Shown here: positions 17,333-24,484 of the stretch, piece by piece
How the letters are laid out: each line of letters begins with the position of its first letter
Position numbering within the stretch: the stretch's first letter is position 1
Assembly (NCBI RefSeq): GCF_003614945.1
Contig: NZ_QYCZ01000001.1
Coordinates: 1,072,001 to 1,136,000 of the forward strand
Length of the DNA: 64,000 nucleotides
From: Bergeyella cardium
GTDB lineage: Bacteria; Bacteroidota; Bacteroidia; Flavobacteriales; Weeksellaceae
Direction of reading: 5' to 3'
Program-made: the position numbers and the translations under genes
The notes under the pieces: model-generated
The model's input: the letters and a program-made list of their open reading frames with translations, nothing else
Told to the model about the DNA's origin: nothing
Database searches by the model: none

Positions 17333-17935
17333 ATGAAAAATCTTTTAGAATTTGTAGCCTCAGGACAGAGGAATTTTATCAACTTTATCAGAGTTGCAAT
17401 ATTTATAGTAATGGCTTGGATCGGTGGGCTTAAAGCCTTCCAATACGAGGCAGATGGCATTGTACCCTTTGTAACGAATAGCCCTTTTATGAGCTTTTTC
17501 TATCACAATACAGGGAAAATGGCAGTGAATGACGAAGGAAAATCTGTCCCTGAATATACACTGCACAAAAACCCAGAAGGGAAAATGGTAAAAGCCAATA
17601 TAGAATGGCACAAAGAAAACGGTACTTATGTATTCTCTTACGGATTGGGAACAATGATTTGTAGCATCGGTATTCTGGTATTGCTTGGGATATGGTTTCC
17701 AAAGGTAGGGTTCTGGGGCGGACTGCTCACTTTCGGAATGGCAATCGTTACCCTTTCTTTCCTCATCACTACACCAGAAGTCTATGTACCCAACCTTGGA
17801 GGAGACCTGCCTACACCCAACTACGGCTTCCCTTACCTTTCAGGGGCAGGCAGGCTCGTACTGAAAGATATTATTATGATGGCAGGAGGGCTGATTGCAG
17901 CATCTGATAGTGCCAAAAGGATATTAGGAAAGTAG
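17333..17935 (+). CDS. DUF417/YkgB-family inner-membrane protein (RclC-like)
   Basis: 200 residues with about four hydrophobic segments: near 20-37 (VAIFIVMAWIGGLKAFQYEA), 108-124, 130-148 and 176-192. The start FINFIRVAIFIVMAWIGGLKAF and the end LKDIIMMAGGL are characteristic of DUF417 (YkgB/RclC). In E. coli the rcl genes protect against reactive chlorine; that role here is an inference from family and from the adjacent AraC regulator. It is followed by a terminator. Confidence 0.82.
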   Translation: MKNLLEFVASGQRNFINFIRVAIFIVMAWIGGLKAFQYEADGIVPFVTNSPFMSFFYHNTGKMAVNDEGKSVPEYTLHKNPEGKMVKANIEWHKENGTYVFSYGLGTMICSIGILVLLGIWFPKVGFWGGLLTFGMAIVTLSFLITTPEVYVPNLGGDLPTPNYGFPYLSGAGRLVLKDIIMMAGGLIAASDSAKRILGK

Positions 17936-17967
17936 AGTTTTTCATATATATTTATTTAGTTAACACC

Positions 17968-17996
17968 AAACACCCTTATCATAGATGAGGGTGTTT
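17968..17996. terminator. Intrinsic terminator after the DUF417 gene
   Basis: AAACACCCTTATC-ATA-GATGAGGGTGTTT: a 13-bp stem with one G-T pair, between convergent genes, so probably bidirectional. Confidence 0.8.
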
Positions 17997-18006
17997 TGCT
18001 TTGTCA

Positions 18007-18834
18007 TCAGCAGTATTCTATATAAACCCGCTCGCCTACGCTAAGCCCGAGAAGACTCTGCGCACCGTTGGTTTTCATCCCTTTATAAATGGTGATTTCC
18101 AGTAATTCTCTGTTATTGAATACCGCCACAGCTTTACCTACACCATCTTGTTCCTCTTCCCAATTGGTGATAAACTCCGTGTAATAATTGTAGATTTTAG
18201 ATAGAGAAAGCGTTCTGAATTTAATTTTGAAATCTGAAAACCCTGCTTTGGTTCGCATAAACAAATCTTTGGATATATTGGTAACCACATTCCCGAAATT
18301 ATCTATATAAATAACTTCACCTATAATCATTTTCTCCTGAGTTTTGTAGGTAGGTATCGGAAGTTTGAGCTCTTTCGGATTGCTGAAACTCCTGCCGATA
18401 ACCTCTGGGAGCCCTCCACTACACAGATGTACCGCAATGGGAGCAAAGACATCTACCGAGAGGAGATTCACTACATCATCAAACCTGTTATTAAAGGTGA
18501 TTTCATAAATGCCCTCTGGGTTTATATCTGGAAATACAAGGCTGAGAATGCCATTATCTGCCGATATGAAATAATGCCCATCTACTTTATAGACGAGGCT
18601 TTTGACTTCCTTTCTGTAAAAGCTATCCACCGAAATAATATGTACAGAGCCTTTGGGAAAGTGCTTATAAGCATCTCTCACGATATAGGCAGCTTGCTTC
18701 AGATCGTATGCCTGTATGTCGTGGGTAATGTCTATTACTTTCACGCCTTCGTTCAAAGAGGTAATAGCACCTTTTATAGCTGCCACTCTGTAATCTACCA
18801 AACCATAATCGGAAGTAAGGGTTATTACCGCCAT
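18007..18834 (-). CDS. SAM hydrolase (SAM hydroxide adenosyltransferase, DUF62)
   Basis: A 275-residue member of the fluorinase/chlorinase superfamily. The N-terminal TLTSDYGLVDYRVAAIKGA, DITHDIQAYDLKQAAYIVRDAY, the SADNGILSLV loop and IYIDNFGNVVTNIS are diagnostic. Most bacterial members hydrolyse SAM to adenosine and methionine rather than halogenate; that assignment follows from the family. It is six bases downstream of the acyltransferase gene at 18841 and probably cotranscribed. Confidence 0.87.
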   Translation of the reverse strand: MAVITLTSDYGLVDYRVAAIKGAITSLNEGVKVIDITHDIQAYDLKQAAYIVRDAYKHFPKGSVHIISVDSFYRKEVKSLVYKVDGHYFISADNGILSLVFPDINPEGIYEITFNNRFDDVVNLLSVDVFAPIAVHLCSGGLPEVIGRSFSNPKELKLPIPTYKTQEKMIIGEVIYIDNFGNVVTNISKDLFMRTKAGFSDFKIKFRTLSLSKIYNYYTEFITNWEEEQDGVGKAVAVFNNRELLEITIYKGMKTNGAQSLLGLSVGERVYIEYC

Positions 18835-18840
18835 ATTGTA

Positions 18841-19413
18841 TTATTGAATATCAGGGTTCCAGTTTTCAGGGACTTTTGCTACTACATTGTGCTTTTTTAT
18901 ATAATCAGAAATCTCCTTCAGCACCTCTTCATATTTCATATGGATGAGTCTTTCGTAAGAGATTTTATAGCCCAATCGCATTGTTTTGGTTTTGAAATCG
19001 CCTACAGCGAGAACTATCGGCACTTTTGCTGTAATTGCCATATAGTAGAAACCTTTCCTCCATTTCTCTACTCTGCTGCGCGTACCCTCTGGGGTAATGA
19101 CGAGGCTAAAGTCCTCCTTCTCAAATTCACGAGCCACAAAATTAACCAGATCATTTCTCTGGCTTCTATCTATGCCTATCCCCCCAAGAGCTTTTACCAC
19201 AAAGCCATACCACGCTTTAGTATGTGCATCTTTTATAATGATTTTAAGAGGCTTTCCGAGTACCCAATACGCCAAGTTTCCCAGTATATATTCCGAGTTG
19301 TGGGTATGAGGGGCTACCACTAATATACACCGATTAAGGCTATCTTCATCGCCATCCAGCACAATTTTCCAGCCGATCAATTTAAGGATAAGTTTCGCTA
19401 AAATTTTCTTCAT
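18841..19413 (-). CDS. PlsC-like 1-acylglycerol-3-phosphate acyltransferase family protein
   Basis: 190 residues, short for the family. It has the first acyltransferase block VAPHTHNSEYILG (about 33-45), GGIGIDRSQRND (third-block-like), and ITPEGTRSRVEKWRKGFYYMA, the EGTR block. In the usual HxxxxD motif the aspartate is replaced by glutamate (His36...Glu41). It probably acylates a lipid at the inner membrane, but with an atypical catalytic pair the substrate is open. First gene of a two-gene operon with the SAM hydrolase. Confidence 0.78.
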   Translation of the reverse strand: MKKILAKLILKLIGWKIVLDGDEDSLNRCILVVAPHTHNSEYILGNLAYWVLGKPLKIIIKDAHTKAWYGFVVKALGGIGIDRSQRNDLVNFVAREFEKEDFSLVITPEGTRSRVEKWRKGFYYMAITAKVPIVLAVGDFKTKTMRLGYKISYERLIHMKYEEVLKEISDYIKKHNVVAKVPENWNPDIQ

Positions 19414-19512
19414 TCTCTAATAAAAAATTAAAAGCCCGACAAAGATAATTAAATAATCATTTCTCTATCGGGACTTCTTATGATTAAGGTTCCTCTATTT
19501 AAAGGTTTAATA

Positions 19513-20571
19513 TCACACCAAAGGTTCCTGCTGGCTGAGGCAATGGAAACTGCCAAGCCCCCAAATAATCTCGGTGGAATCTATCCCCACTACCTTTCTA
19601 TCTGGGAAGCACTGCTGGATAATCTCTAATGCCACAGCATCTTTATTGCATCTGTAAGTAGGCACAATCACGGTTTTATTAGCAATATAGAAATTGGCAT
19701 AAGAAGCTGGGAGTCTCTGCTCTTCCCAATAAACAGGGTCTGGCATTGGAAGTTCTATAATATTGAGCGGCGTGCCATCTAATAAATGCATCTCTCTAAG
19801 CTGCCTGAGGTTGTGCTGAAGTATTTCATAATTCTCATCCTCTGGATTATCCTCTACTACGGCAAGCACTGTATTCTCATTTACAAATCGTATGGTATCA
19901 TCTATATGCCCATCGGTATCATCGCCTATAATACCATCATCTACCCATAGAACCTGCTCTACCCCGTAATAATCTTTTAGATATTGCTCTATCTGCTCCT
20001 GATTAAGATATGGATTTCTATTAGGATTTAAAAGGCAGGATTTAGAAGTGAGCACTGTACCCTTACCATTGAAATCTACTGAACCTCCCTCCATTATAAT
20101 CTTAGGATAGAAGACAGGCAGGTTTAGCTCCTCTCCTACTTTGGTAGGAATATCATCATCCAAATCAAAAGGTGGATACTTTCCTCCCCATGCATTATAG
20201 TCCCAATCTACAATCACCTTAGTCTCTGTTTCTTTGTTGATGAGAAAAGCAGGGCCGTGGTCTCTACACCAAGCATCATTAGTTGGATGTATATAGATTT
20301 CAATATTTTCCAAATTTGCTCCTGCCTGCATTATAGCATCCATTGCGGATTTATGCATCTCCTCATCGGCTACATTTATTCTTACGAATTCGTTTTCGGA
20401 AAGCACCTTTATAAACTCACAATAAGCGGGGTAAATGGTATCAATTTTACCTGGCCAAGATTCCTCTTTATGTGGCCAGCTGAGCCAAGTTGCCTCGTGC
20501 TCTTCCCATTCAGCAGGGAAGAAATAACCTTGAGATTTCGGGGTTTTTGTAGTATCTACCTGAGTATTCAT
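19513..20571 (-). CDS. aguA: Agmatine deiminase
   Basis: Converts agmatine to N-carbamoylputrescine and ammonia in the cytoplasm. The 352-residue protein belongs to the guanidine-modifying PPAD family: FFPAEWEEHEATWLSWP, NDAWCRDHGPAF (catalytic Asp and Arg), DGHIDDTIRF (catalytic His and Asp) and the catalytic cysteine near the C-terminus in GSFHCLSQQEP (about Cys344). No signal peptide, so it is not an exported peptidyl-arginine deiminase. It lies 18 bases downstream of aguB, the next enzyme of the pathway. Confidence 0.92.
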   Translation of the reverse strand: MNTQVDTTKTPKSQGYFFPAEWEEHEATWLSWPHKEESWPGKIDTIYPAYCEFIKVLSENEFVRINVADEEMHKSAMDAIMQAGANLENIEIYIHPTNDAWCRDHGPAFLINKETETKVIVDWDYNAWGGKYPPFDLDDDIPTKVGEELNLPVFYPKIIMEGGSVDFNGKGTVLTSKSCLLNPNRNPYLNQEQIEQYLKDYYGVEQVLWVDDGIIGDDTDGHIDDTIRFVNENTVLAVVEDNPEDENYEILQHNLRQLREMHLLDGTPLNIIELPMPDPVYWEEQRLPASYANFYIANKTVIVPTYRCNKDAVALEIIQQCFPDRKVVGIDSTEIIWGLGSFHCLSQQEPLV

Positions 20572-20589
20572 TTCTTTATCGAGTAGGGA

Positions 20590-21465
20590 TTAATCTTCGT
20601 CTATAAATCTTTTAAGAATAGGTTGATAGCTATCTATTCTTCTGTCTCTAAGGAATGGCCAATGCCTTCTCATATAATCGGTTTGCCCGAGTTCTACTTC
20701 GGTTACAGCTACCTCTTCCTCATCGTGGGAAGCAAGATAAAGGAGCTTGCCTTGTGCATTGGTTACAAAACTTCCTCCCCAGAATTTCATTGCTCCATCC
20801 TGCTCATAACCCACTCGGTTTACGGAAACTACAGGCAAACCATTCGCTACCGAATGCGAACGCTGAATAATCTGCCACGCATTATACTGGTCTCTATTGG
20901 TCTCTTCATCCTGATCTGTAGCCCAGCCGATAGCTGTAGGATAGAAAAGAATATCTGCTCCCATCAATGCTGTAATCCTTGATGCCTCAGGATACCACTG
21001 GTCCCAGCAAATAAGTACTCCTACCCTACCGAATTGAGTTTTAAAGACTTTATAACCCATATCACCTGGTGTAAAGTAAAATTTCTCGTAATAAGCAGGG
21101 TCATCAGGTATATGCATTTTGCGATATTTCCCAAGGTATGAACCATCTGCATCGAGGATAGCCGTAGTATTATGGTAAAGCCCCTCAGCCCTTTTCTCAA
21201 AAAGCGAAGCGATAATTACCACCCCCAGCTCCTTTGCTACTGCAGAAAGTGCATCTGTGGAAGGTCCAGGTATAGATTCCGCAAGGTCAAAATTGTCATA
21301 ATCTTCCACATCACAGAAGTATAAAGAAGTAAATAACTCTTGAAGACAAACAATCTGAGCACCTCTCGCTGCCGCTTCCCTCACTTTTTCTATGGCTTTA
21401 TTCAGGTTTTCCTGCTTATCCTTTACGCAGGACATCTGTACTGTTCCTATTTTTACTGCTGACAT
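20590..21465 (-). CDS. aguB: N-carbamoylputrescine amidohydrolase
   Basis: A nitrilase-superfamily enzyme hydrolysing N-carbamoylputrescine to putrescine, CO2 and ammonia. The 291-residue protein shows the Glu-Lys-Cys triad in LQELFTSLYFC (Glu43), YRKMHIPDDP, and VLICWDQWYPEA. Together with aguA it completes the ADC-type route from agmatine to putrescine; arginine decarboxylase is not in the window. First gene of the operon, with a strong promoter at 21484-21512. Confidence 0.94.
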   Translation of the reverse strand: MSAVKIGTVQMSCVKDKQENLNKAIEKVREAAARGAQIVCLQELFTSLYFCDVEDYDNFDLAESIPGPSTDALSAVAKELGVVIIASLFEKRAEGLYHNTTAILDADGSYLGKYRKMHIPDDPAYYEKFYFTPGDMGYKVFKTQFGRVGVLICWDQWYPEASRITALMGADILFYPTAIGWATDQDEETNRDQYNAWQIIQRSHSVANGLPVVSVNRVGYEQDGAMKFWGGSFVTNAQGKLLYLASHDEEEVAVTEVELGQTDYMRRHWPFLRDRRIDSYQPILKRFIDED

Positions 21466-21483
21466 AATCTATTTTTTGAGCTG

Positions 21484-21512
21484 CAAAAATAGAATTTTTA
21501 ATTCAAAGCCAA
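21484..21512 (-). promoter_or_regulatory. Promoter for the aguB-aguA operon
   Basis: Minus strand: TTG (21510-21512), 18-base spacer, TATTTTTG (21484-21491), 19 bases upstream of the aguB start. A good match to TTG-N17-23-TAnnTTTG. Confidence 0.65.
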
Positions 21513-21527
21513 CCACCCTTATAGCAC

Positions 21528-21563
21528 CATCACCAGTAAGACACACCGTAGCCGGTGAGGCTC
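21528..21563 (+). repeat. Dispersed GC-rich repeat, 5' half
   Basis: ACCATCACCAGTAAG, then CACCGTAGCCGGTGAGGCTC. The second part matches GTAGCCGGCGAGGC of the copy at 4267; the first part matches ACCATCAACAGTAAG at 47312. It lacks the CCCAC/GTGGG half. Confidence 0.5.
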
Positions 21564-21604
21564 TCATAATAAGCAAATTAGCCCTCAATACTAAATACTG
21601 AGAA

Positions 21605-21692
21605 TTTCATCACTACGAAATTATATTTTCATCACTACGAAATTATATTTTCATCACTATGAAATTTCTTTTTCATCAGTACGAAATAAAAA
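21605..21692 (+). repeat. Four tandem copies of a 22-bp repeat
   Basis: Unit TTTCATCACTACGAAATTAT plus AT. Copies start at 21605, 21627, 21649 and 21671; the first two are identical, the third and fourth diverge at their ends (TATGAAATTTCTT; CAGTACGAAATAAA). It lies in the gene-free region between aguB and the HU-like gene. Confidence 0.85.
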
Positions 21693-21800
21693 GAATTCAA
21701 TTATAGATTTTTCTACTTCCAGATATAGAAAATGCCTTAACACAGTAAAAATTTTTCTTAATAAAGTTCATAGATTTCTATTGAGAAAGCTCTTCAATAA

Positions 21801-21827
21801 AAAAAGGCGGAACTGTTCCGCCTTTTT
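21801..21827. terminator. Strong intrinsic terminator downstream of the HU-like gene
   Basis: AAAAAGGCGGAAC-T-GTTCCGCCTTTTT, a perfect 13-bp inverted repeat with A and T tails. On the minus strand it lies 60 bases beyond the HU-like stop at 21887. Confidence 0.85.
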
Positions 21828-21886
21828 CTTTAAATAAACACCTCTAAAGGGCGTTTATTTTGTGGTCAAAGAATGTTTTAAAAATG

Positions 21887-22267
21887 TTAGATTTTCTTCT
21901 CAAACTTTGTATCGTTCATCAACTTTTTGAGTCTTGCTCCTGCAGTAAAGATGAAATTCAATGCTTTAATACAAGATGCGTTTACTTCCTTTTCCTCTTT
22001 CTTACCTTCGCTGCTAAAACTCAGTCGCAGAGAACCTAAATCTCCCATTCTTACGATTTTACCCTCTGAAAGTTCAAGAGAAATTACATCTACCATCGAG
22101 TAAAGCACTGCGCGTACATCAGCACCACTTACTGTAGAGATTTTCTCTATTCTTGCTGTGAGCTCATCCAAATCTAACTCACCTGAATACACTGGGGAAG
22201 CGTAATACTTTTTTTCTCCGCCACCCACTACTCCGGGTTTTCCCTTTTTAATGATTTTAAACTTCAT
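21887..22267 (-). CDS. HU-like DNA-binding protein (Bacteroidetes type)
   Basis: The start MKFKIIKKGKPGV at 22267 gives 126 residues; the longer in-frame start at 22339 would put 24 unlikely residues in front and would place a strong palindrome (22319-22348) inside the gene. The protein has the pattern of Bacteroidetes HU-family proteins: KYYASPVYSGELDLDELTARIEKISTVSGADVRAVLYSMVDVI (helical dimer region), MGDLGSLRLSFSSEG (strand/arm region), and a C-terminal extension. It probably acts as a nucleoid protein; specific targets unknown. Confidence 0.85.
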   Translation of the reverse strand: MKFKIIKKGKPGVVGGGEKKYYASPVYSGELDLDELTARIEKISTVSGADVRAVLYSMVDVISLELSEGKIVRMGDLGSLRLSFSSEGKKEEKEVNASCIKALNFIFTAGARLKKLMNDTKFEKKI

Positions 22268-22318
22268 AATAATATAATTTAAATGGTTTAACTTAATACT
22301 TACCCTGCAAAAAGCAAT

Positions 22319-22348
22319 TAGGCTCACTTGCATATGCAAGAAAGCCTA
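22319..22348. promoter_or_regulatory. 30-bp palindrome upstream of the HU-like gene
   Basis: TAGGCTCACTTGCAT and ATGCAAGAAAGCCTA form a symmetric inverted repeat with 13 of 15 arm positions matching and a perfect TTGCATATGCAA core. It ends 51 bases upstream of the start codon and downstream of the presumed promoter (22502-22509), so it may be an operator or an mRNA hairpin. Confidence 0.55.
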
Positions 22349-22501
22349 AGTACTCACTAAATCTCTTATATCTATCTCTATATTTTTAGGAATAAAAGAA
22401 GCTACTCGGAGGGATTTCATCCTCTGAAAATAGAACTCCATATGTATAGTTCCAGCCATAACTTCTTATATTTTTCTGCATATTTCCCTTTAAAAGTGAG
22501 A

Positions 22502-22509
22502 CAAATATA
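22502..22509 (-). promoter_or_regulatory. Promoter -7 element for the HU-like gene
   Basis: TATATTTG on the minus strand. If used, the HU-like mRNA would have a leader of about 230 bases containing the 30-bp palindrome. Confidence 0.45.
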
Positions 22510-22576
22510 GAAATTATTTTTGAAACATGATATTTTATCTATTTTTTTTCATTATTTTTTTGTACGGAGCTACTAC

Positions 22577-23134
22577 CTACTCACCAGAATGTATAAAACT
22601 AAAACTAATATTCCCATACTTTCGGGTGGAGGAGATATTGGGGTGCTCCAGTTTCAGTCTACTGTTGTGCTCCAATACAAATACTGCATTTTCTTTCAGA
22701 TATTTATTGCTCAGCACTTGGGAGATAAGCTCCTGATATTTACTCTCATCTGTAGAGTCAAAAGGTGGGTCTGCAAAGATAATATCATACCGCTTCCTGC
22801 CTTTGTTTTTTTTCAGCCAGTCATAGACATCTGCACGCTGTATATTCATTTGAAGAGACATTTCTAAATCTGCCGCTGTAGCATTGATAAAGGCAGTATG
22901 CTTAGGATTGAGCTCTACAGAGGTGATATCCTGACAGTCGCGAGAAGCGAACTCTAATGAGATAGAACCAATACCCGCAAATAAATCCAACACCATACAA
23001 TACTCAAAATCGTACTTATTCTCCAATATGCTAAACAGAGCCTCTTTAGCAAAGTCGGTCGTAGGTCGTACTTCAAAATGCTTGGGAGCAGAGATTTTCT
23101 TAGCTTTCCATTTTCCAGATATAATTCTAAACAT
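22577..23134 (-). CDS. rsmD: 16S rRNA (guanine(966)-N2)-methyltransferase RsmD
   Basis: 185 residues. N-terminal MFRIISGKWKAKKI, RPTTDFAKEALFSIL, SAM motif VLDLFAGIGSISLEFASR, VELNPKH, and the catalytic motif IIFADPPFDS are all characteristic of RsmD, which methylates G966 of 16S rRNA in the assembled small subunit. Full length. It follows glutaminase in the same direction with a 22-base gap. Confidence 0.93.
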   Translation of the reverse strand: MFRIISGKWKAKKISAPKHFEVRPTTDFAKEALFSILENKYDFEYCMVLDLFAGIGSISLEFASRDCQDITSVELNPKHTAFINATAADLEMSLQMNIQRADVYDWLKKNKGRKRYDIIFADPPFDSTDESKYQELISQVLSNKYLKENAVFVLEHNSRLKLEHPNISSTRKYGNISFSFIHSGE

Positions 23135-23156
23135 TCTAATTCATCATTTTATAAAG

Positions 23157-24071
23157 TTAAAAAACAGAGATTTTGGTTCTCGTAGTAAAGTCTTCGAGAA
23201 ACTTCATCCCGCGATAGGAATTTCCTTTTGCATTAAGACTGGGGCTCCACACCACAATGCTGTAATGGTCAGGCATCACGGCAGCAATCCCTCCGCCTAC
23301 ACCACTCTTACCAGGTAGCCCTACACGAAAGGCAAACTCTCCAGACTCATCATAAAATCCACAAGTCTGCATTATAGCATTTACCCGCTTGGCAAAGCTG
23401 TTATTCAGCACAGTTTTATTATCGTGTAAGGTAATTCCATCATTTGCCAAAAAGGAAAAAGTGTAGGCAAGCTCCTCGCAGGTCATCTCTATGGAGCAGA
23501 GATTAAAGTAAAAATCCAGTACCTCCTCAGGGCTATTATGGATATTTCCTAACGATTTTAAATAGTAGCAAAGGGCATAATTACGGTATCCTACAGATTT
23601 TTCAGACTCTGCAATTCTTTTAGAATAATCAATATTGCTGTTATTAGCAAGATGCCTTACGAAATTCAGAAAACGCTCTGGAGCATCATTAAACAGGGAA
23701 AGAAGGATATCGCATACCACAATAGCCCCTGCATTGATGAGTGGATTTCTGGGGATTCCTGCATCTGTTTCCAGCTGAACCAATGAGTTGAAAGAAGTAC
23801 CCGAAGGTTCTACATTTACCCTATTCCAAATATCTGCACCCAGCTCTCTGTAGGCGAGGGACATTGATAGTACTTTGGCAATACTCTGTATGGAGAACTT
23901 CTCTTGATAGTCTCCTATCCCGAAAGATTCTTCTTTCAACCCGAAGAAAAATACACCAAATTTATCTTTGCTCACCGAAGCCAGCTCGGGGATGTATGAA
24001 GGTAGGCTGCCCAAGTTTTCCCCTGCGAGAACATCGTTGTATATCTCGGTAGAAATTTGCTTATAATCCAT
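23157..24071 (-). CDS. glsA: Glutaminase A
   Basis: Hydrolyses glutamine to glutamate and ammonia. The 304-residue protein has the serine-dependent glutaminase fold signature: FSIQSIAKVLSMSLAY with the catalytic SxxK at Ser63-Lys66, NPLINAGAIVVC, YRNYALCYYLKSLGN, and the C-terminal GKSGVGGGIAAVMP. No signal peptide, so cytoplasmic. It lies directly upstream of rsmD and is likely cotranscribed with it. Confidence 0.94.
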   Translation of the reverse strand: MDYKQISTEIYNDVLAGENLGSLPSYIPELASVSKDKFGVFFFGLKEESFGIGDYQEKFSIQSIAKVLSMSLAYRELGADIWNRVNVEPSGTSFNSLVQLETDAGIPRNPLINAGAIVVCDILLSLFNDAPERFLNFVRHLANNSNIDYSKRIAESEKSVGYRNYALCYYLKSLGNIHNSPEEVLDFYFNLCSIEMTCEELAYTFSFLANDGITLHDNKTVLNNSFAKRVNAIMQTCGFYDESGEFAFRVGLPGKSGVGGGIAAVMPDHYSIVVWSPSLNAKGNSYRGMKFLEDFTTRTKISVF

Positions 24072-24098
24072 CTAATCTCTAATTATAATACGGAATAA

Positions 24099-24130
24099 AA
24101 AATGTGGCAACTCTATTATTACCACATTTT
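24099..24130 (-). terminator. Terminator downstream of the Cys-Cys repeat protein
   Basis: AAAATGTGG, 14-base loop, CCACATTTT: a 9-bp stem ending in an A run that reads as T on the minus strand, 19 bases beyond the gene. Confidence 0.65.
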
Positions 24131-24148
24131 AAGTTAAGGAAGTACTTG

Positions 24149-24409
24149 TTATTTCTTAGTAGAGCAACAAGCCTTTTTCTCTTTTTTGTTTTTGGTCTTG
24201 CAACAAGCTGCTGTCTTACCTTTTGCATCTTTCTTGCAGCAGTCTGCTTGCTTACCTTCGTTGTCTGCCTTGCAACAATCTTTATCTTTCTTTGCATCAG
24301 CTTTACAACATTCTTTTTTCTCAGTTTCCTGAGTTCCTTTTTCTTGCTCTTGTGCAAATCCGAAACTTAATCCAAATCCTAAAAGAGCTAAACACATTAA
24401 CTTTTTCAT
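24149..24409 (-). CDS. Small exported Cys-Cys repeat protein, putative metal or thiol protein
   Basis: 86 residues. Signal peptide MKKLMCLALLGFGLSFGFAQ, then a Lys/Glu/Asp-rich mature part with five Cys-Cys pairs at residues 34-35, 45-46, 57-58, 69-70 and 81-82, spaced 11-12 residues: ECCKAD, DCCKAD, DCCKKD, ACCKTK, ACCSTK. The periodicity suggests internal duplication of a 36-bp unit. I do not recognise a named family. Vicinal cysteines in a hydrophilic exported peptide suggest binding of soft metals or redox buffering (inference). It has its own -7 element (24435-24442) and terminator. Reading frames on the opposite strand and in other frames are shadows of the repeats. Confidence 0.8.
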   Translation of the reverse strand: MKKLMCLALLGFGLSFGFAQEQEKGTQETEKKECCKADAKKDKDCCKADNEGKQADCCKKDAKGKTAACCKTKNKKEKKACCSTKK

Positions 24410-24434
24410 AATTTATAAAACTATTTTAATGCTG

Positions 24435-24442
24435 CAAATGTA
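24435..24442 (-). promoter_or_regulatory. Promoter -7 element for the Cys-Cys repeat protein
   Basis: TACATTTG on the minus strand, 26 bases upstream of the start codon. Confidence 0.5.
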
Positions 24443-24484
24443 TTAATTTCCGATTTAAAAAATATGACAAATATTATAAAAACC

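Noticed and set aside
18427-19323. 298-residue plus-strand ORF over the SAM hydrolase and acyltransferase genes
   Set aside because: It is antisense to two well-supported genes and has no family features or start context.
21605-21692. CRISPR array
   Set aside because: The 22-bp units are directly adjacent without spacers, and no cas genes are present.
22268-22339. Longer HU-like protein starting at 22339
   Set aside because: The extra 24 residues are unlike the family and overlap a palindrome; MKFKIIKKGKPGV at 22267 is the typical start.
24079-24370. Lys/Arg-rich minus-strand ORF and hydrophobic plus-strand ORF overlapping the Cys-Cys repeat gene
   Set aside because: They are frame shadows of the repeated codons; the Cys-Cys frame alone has a signal peptide, promoter and terminator.
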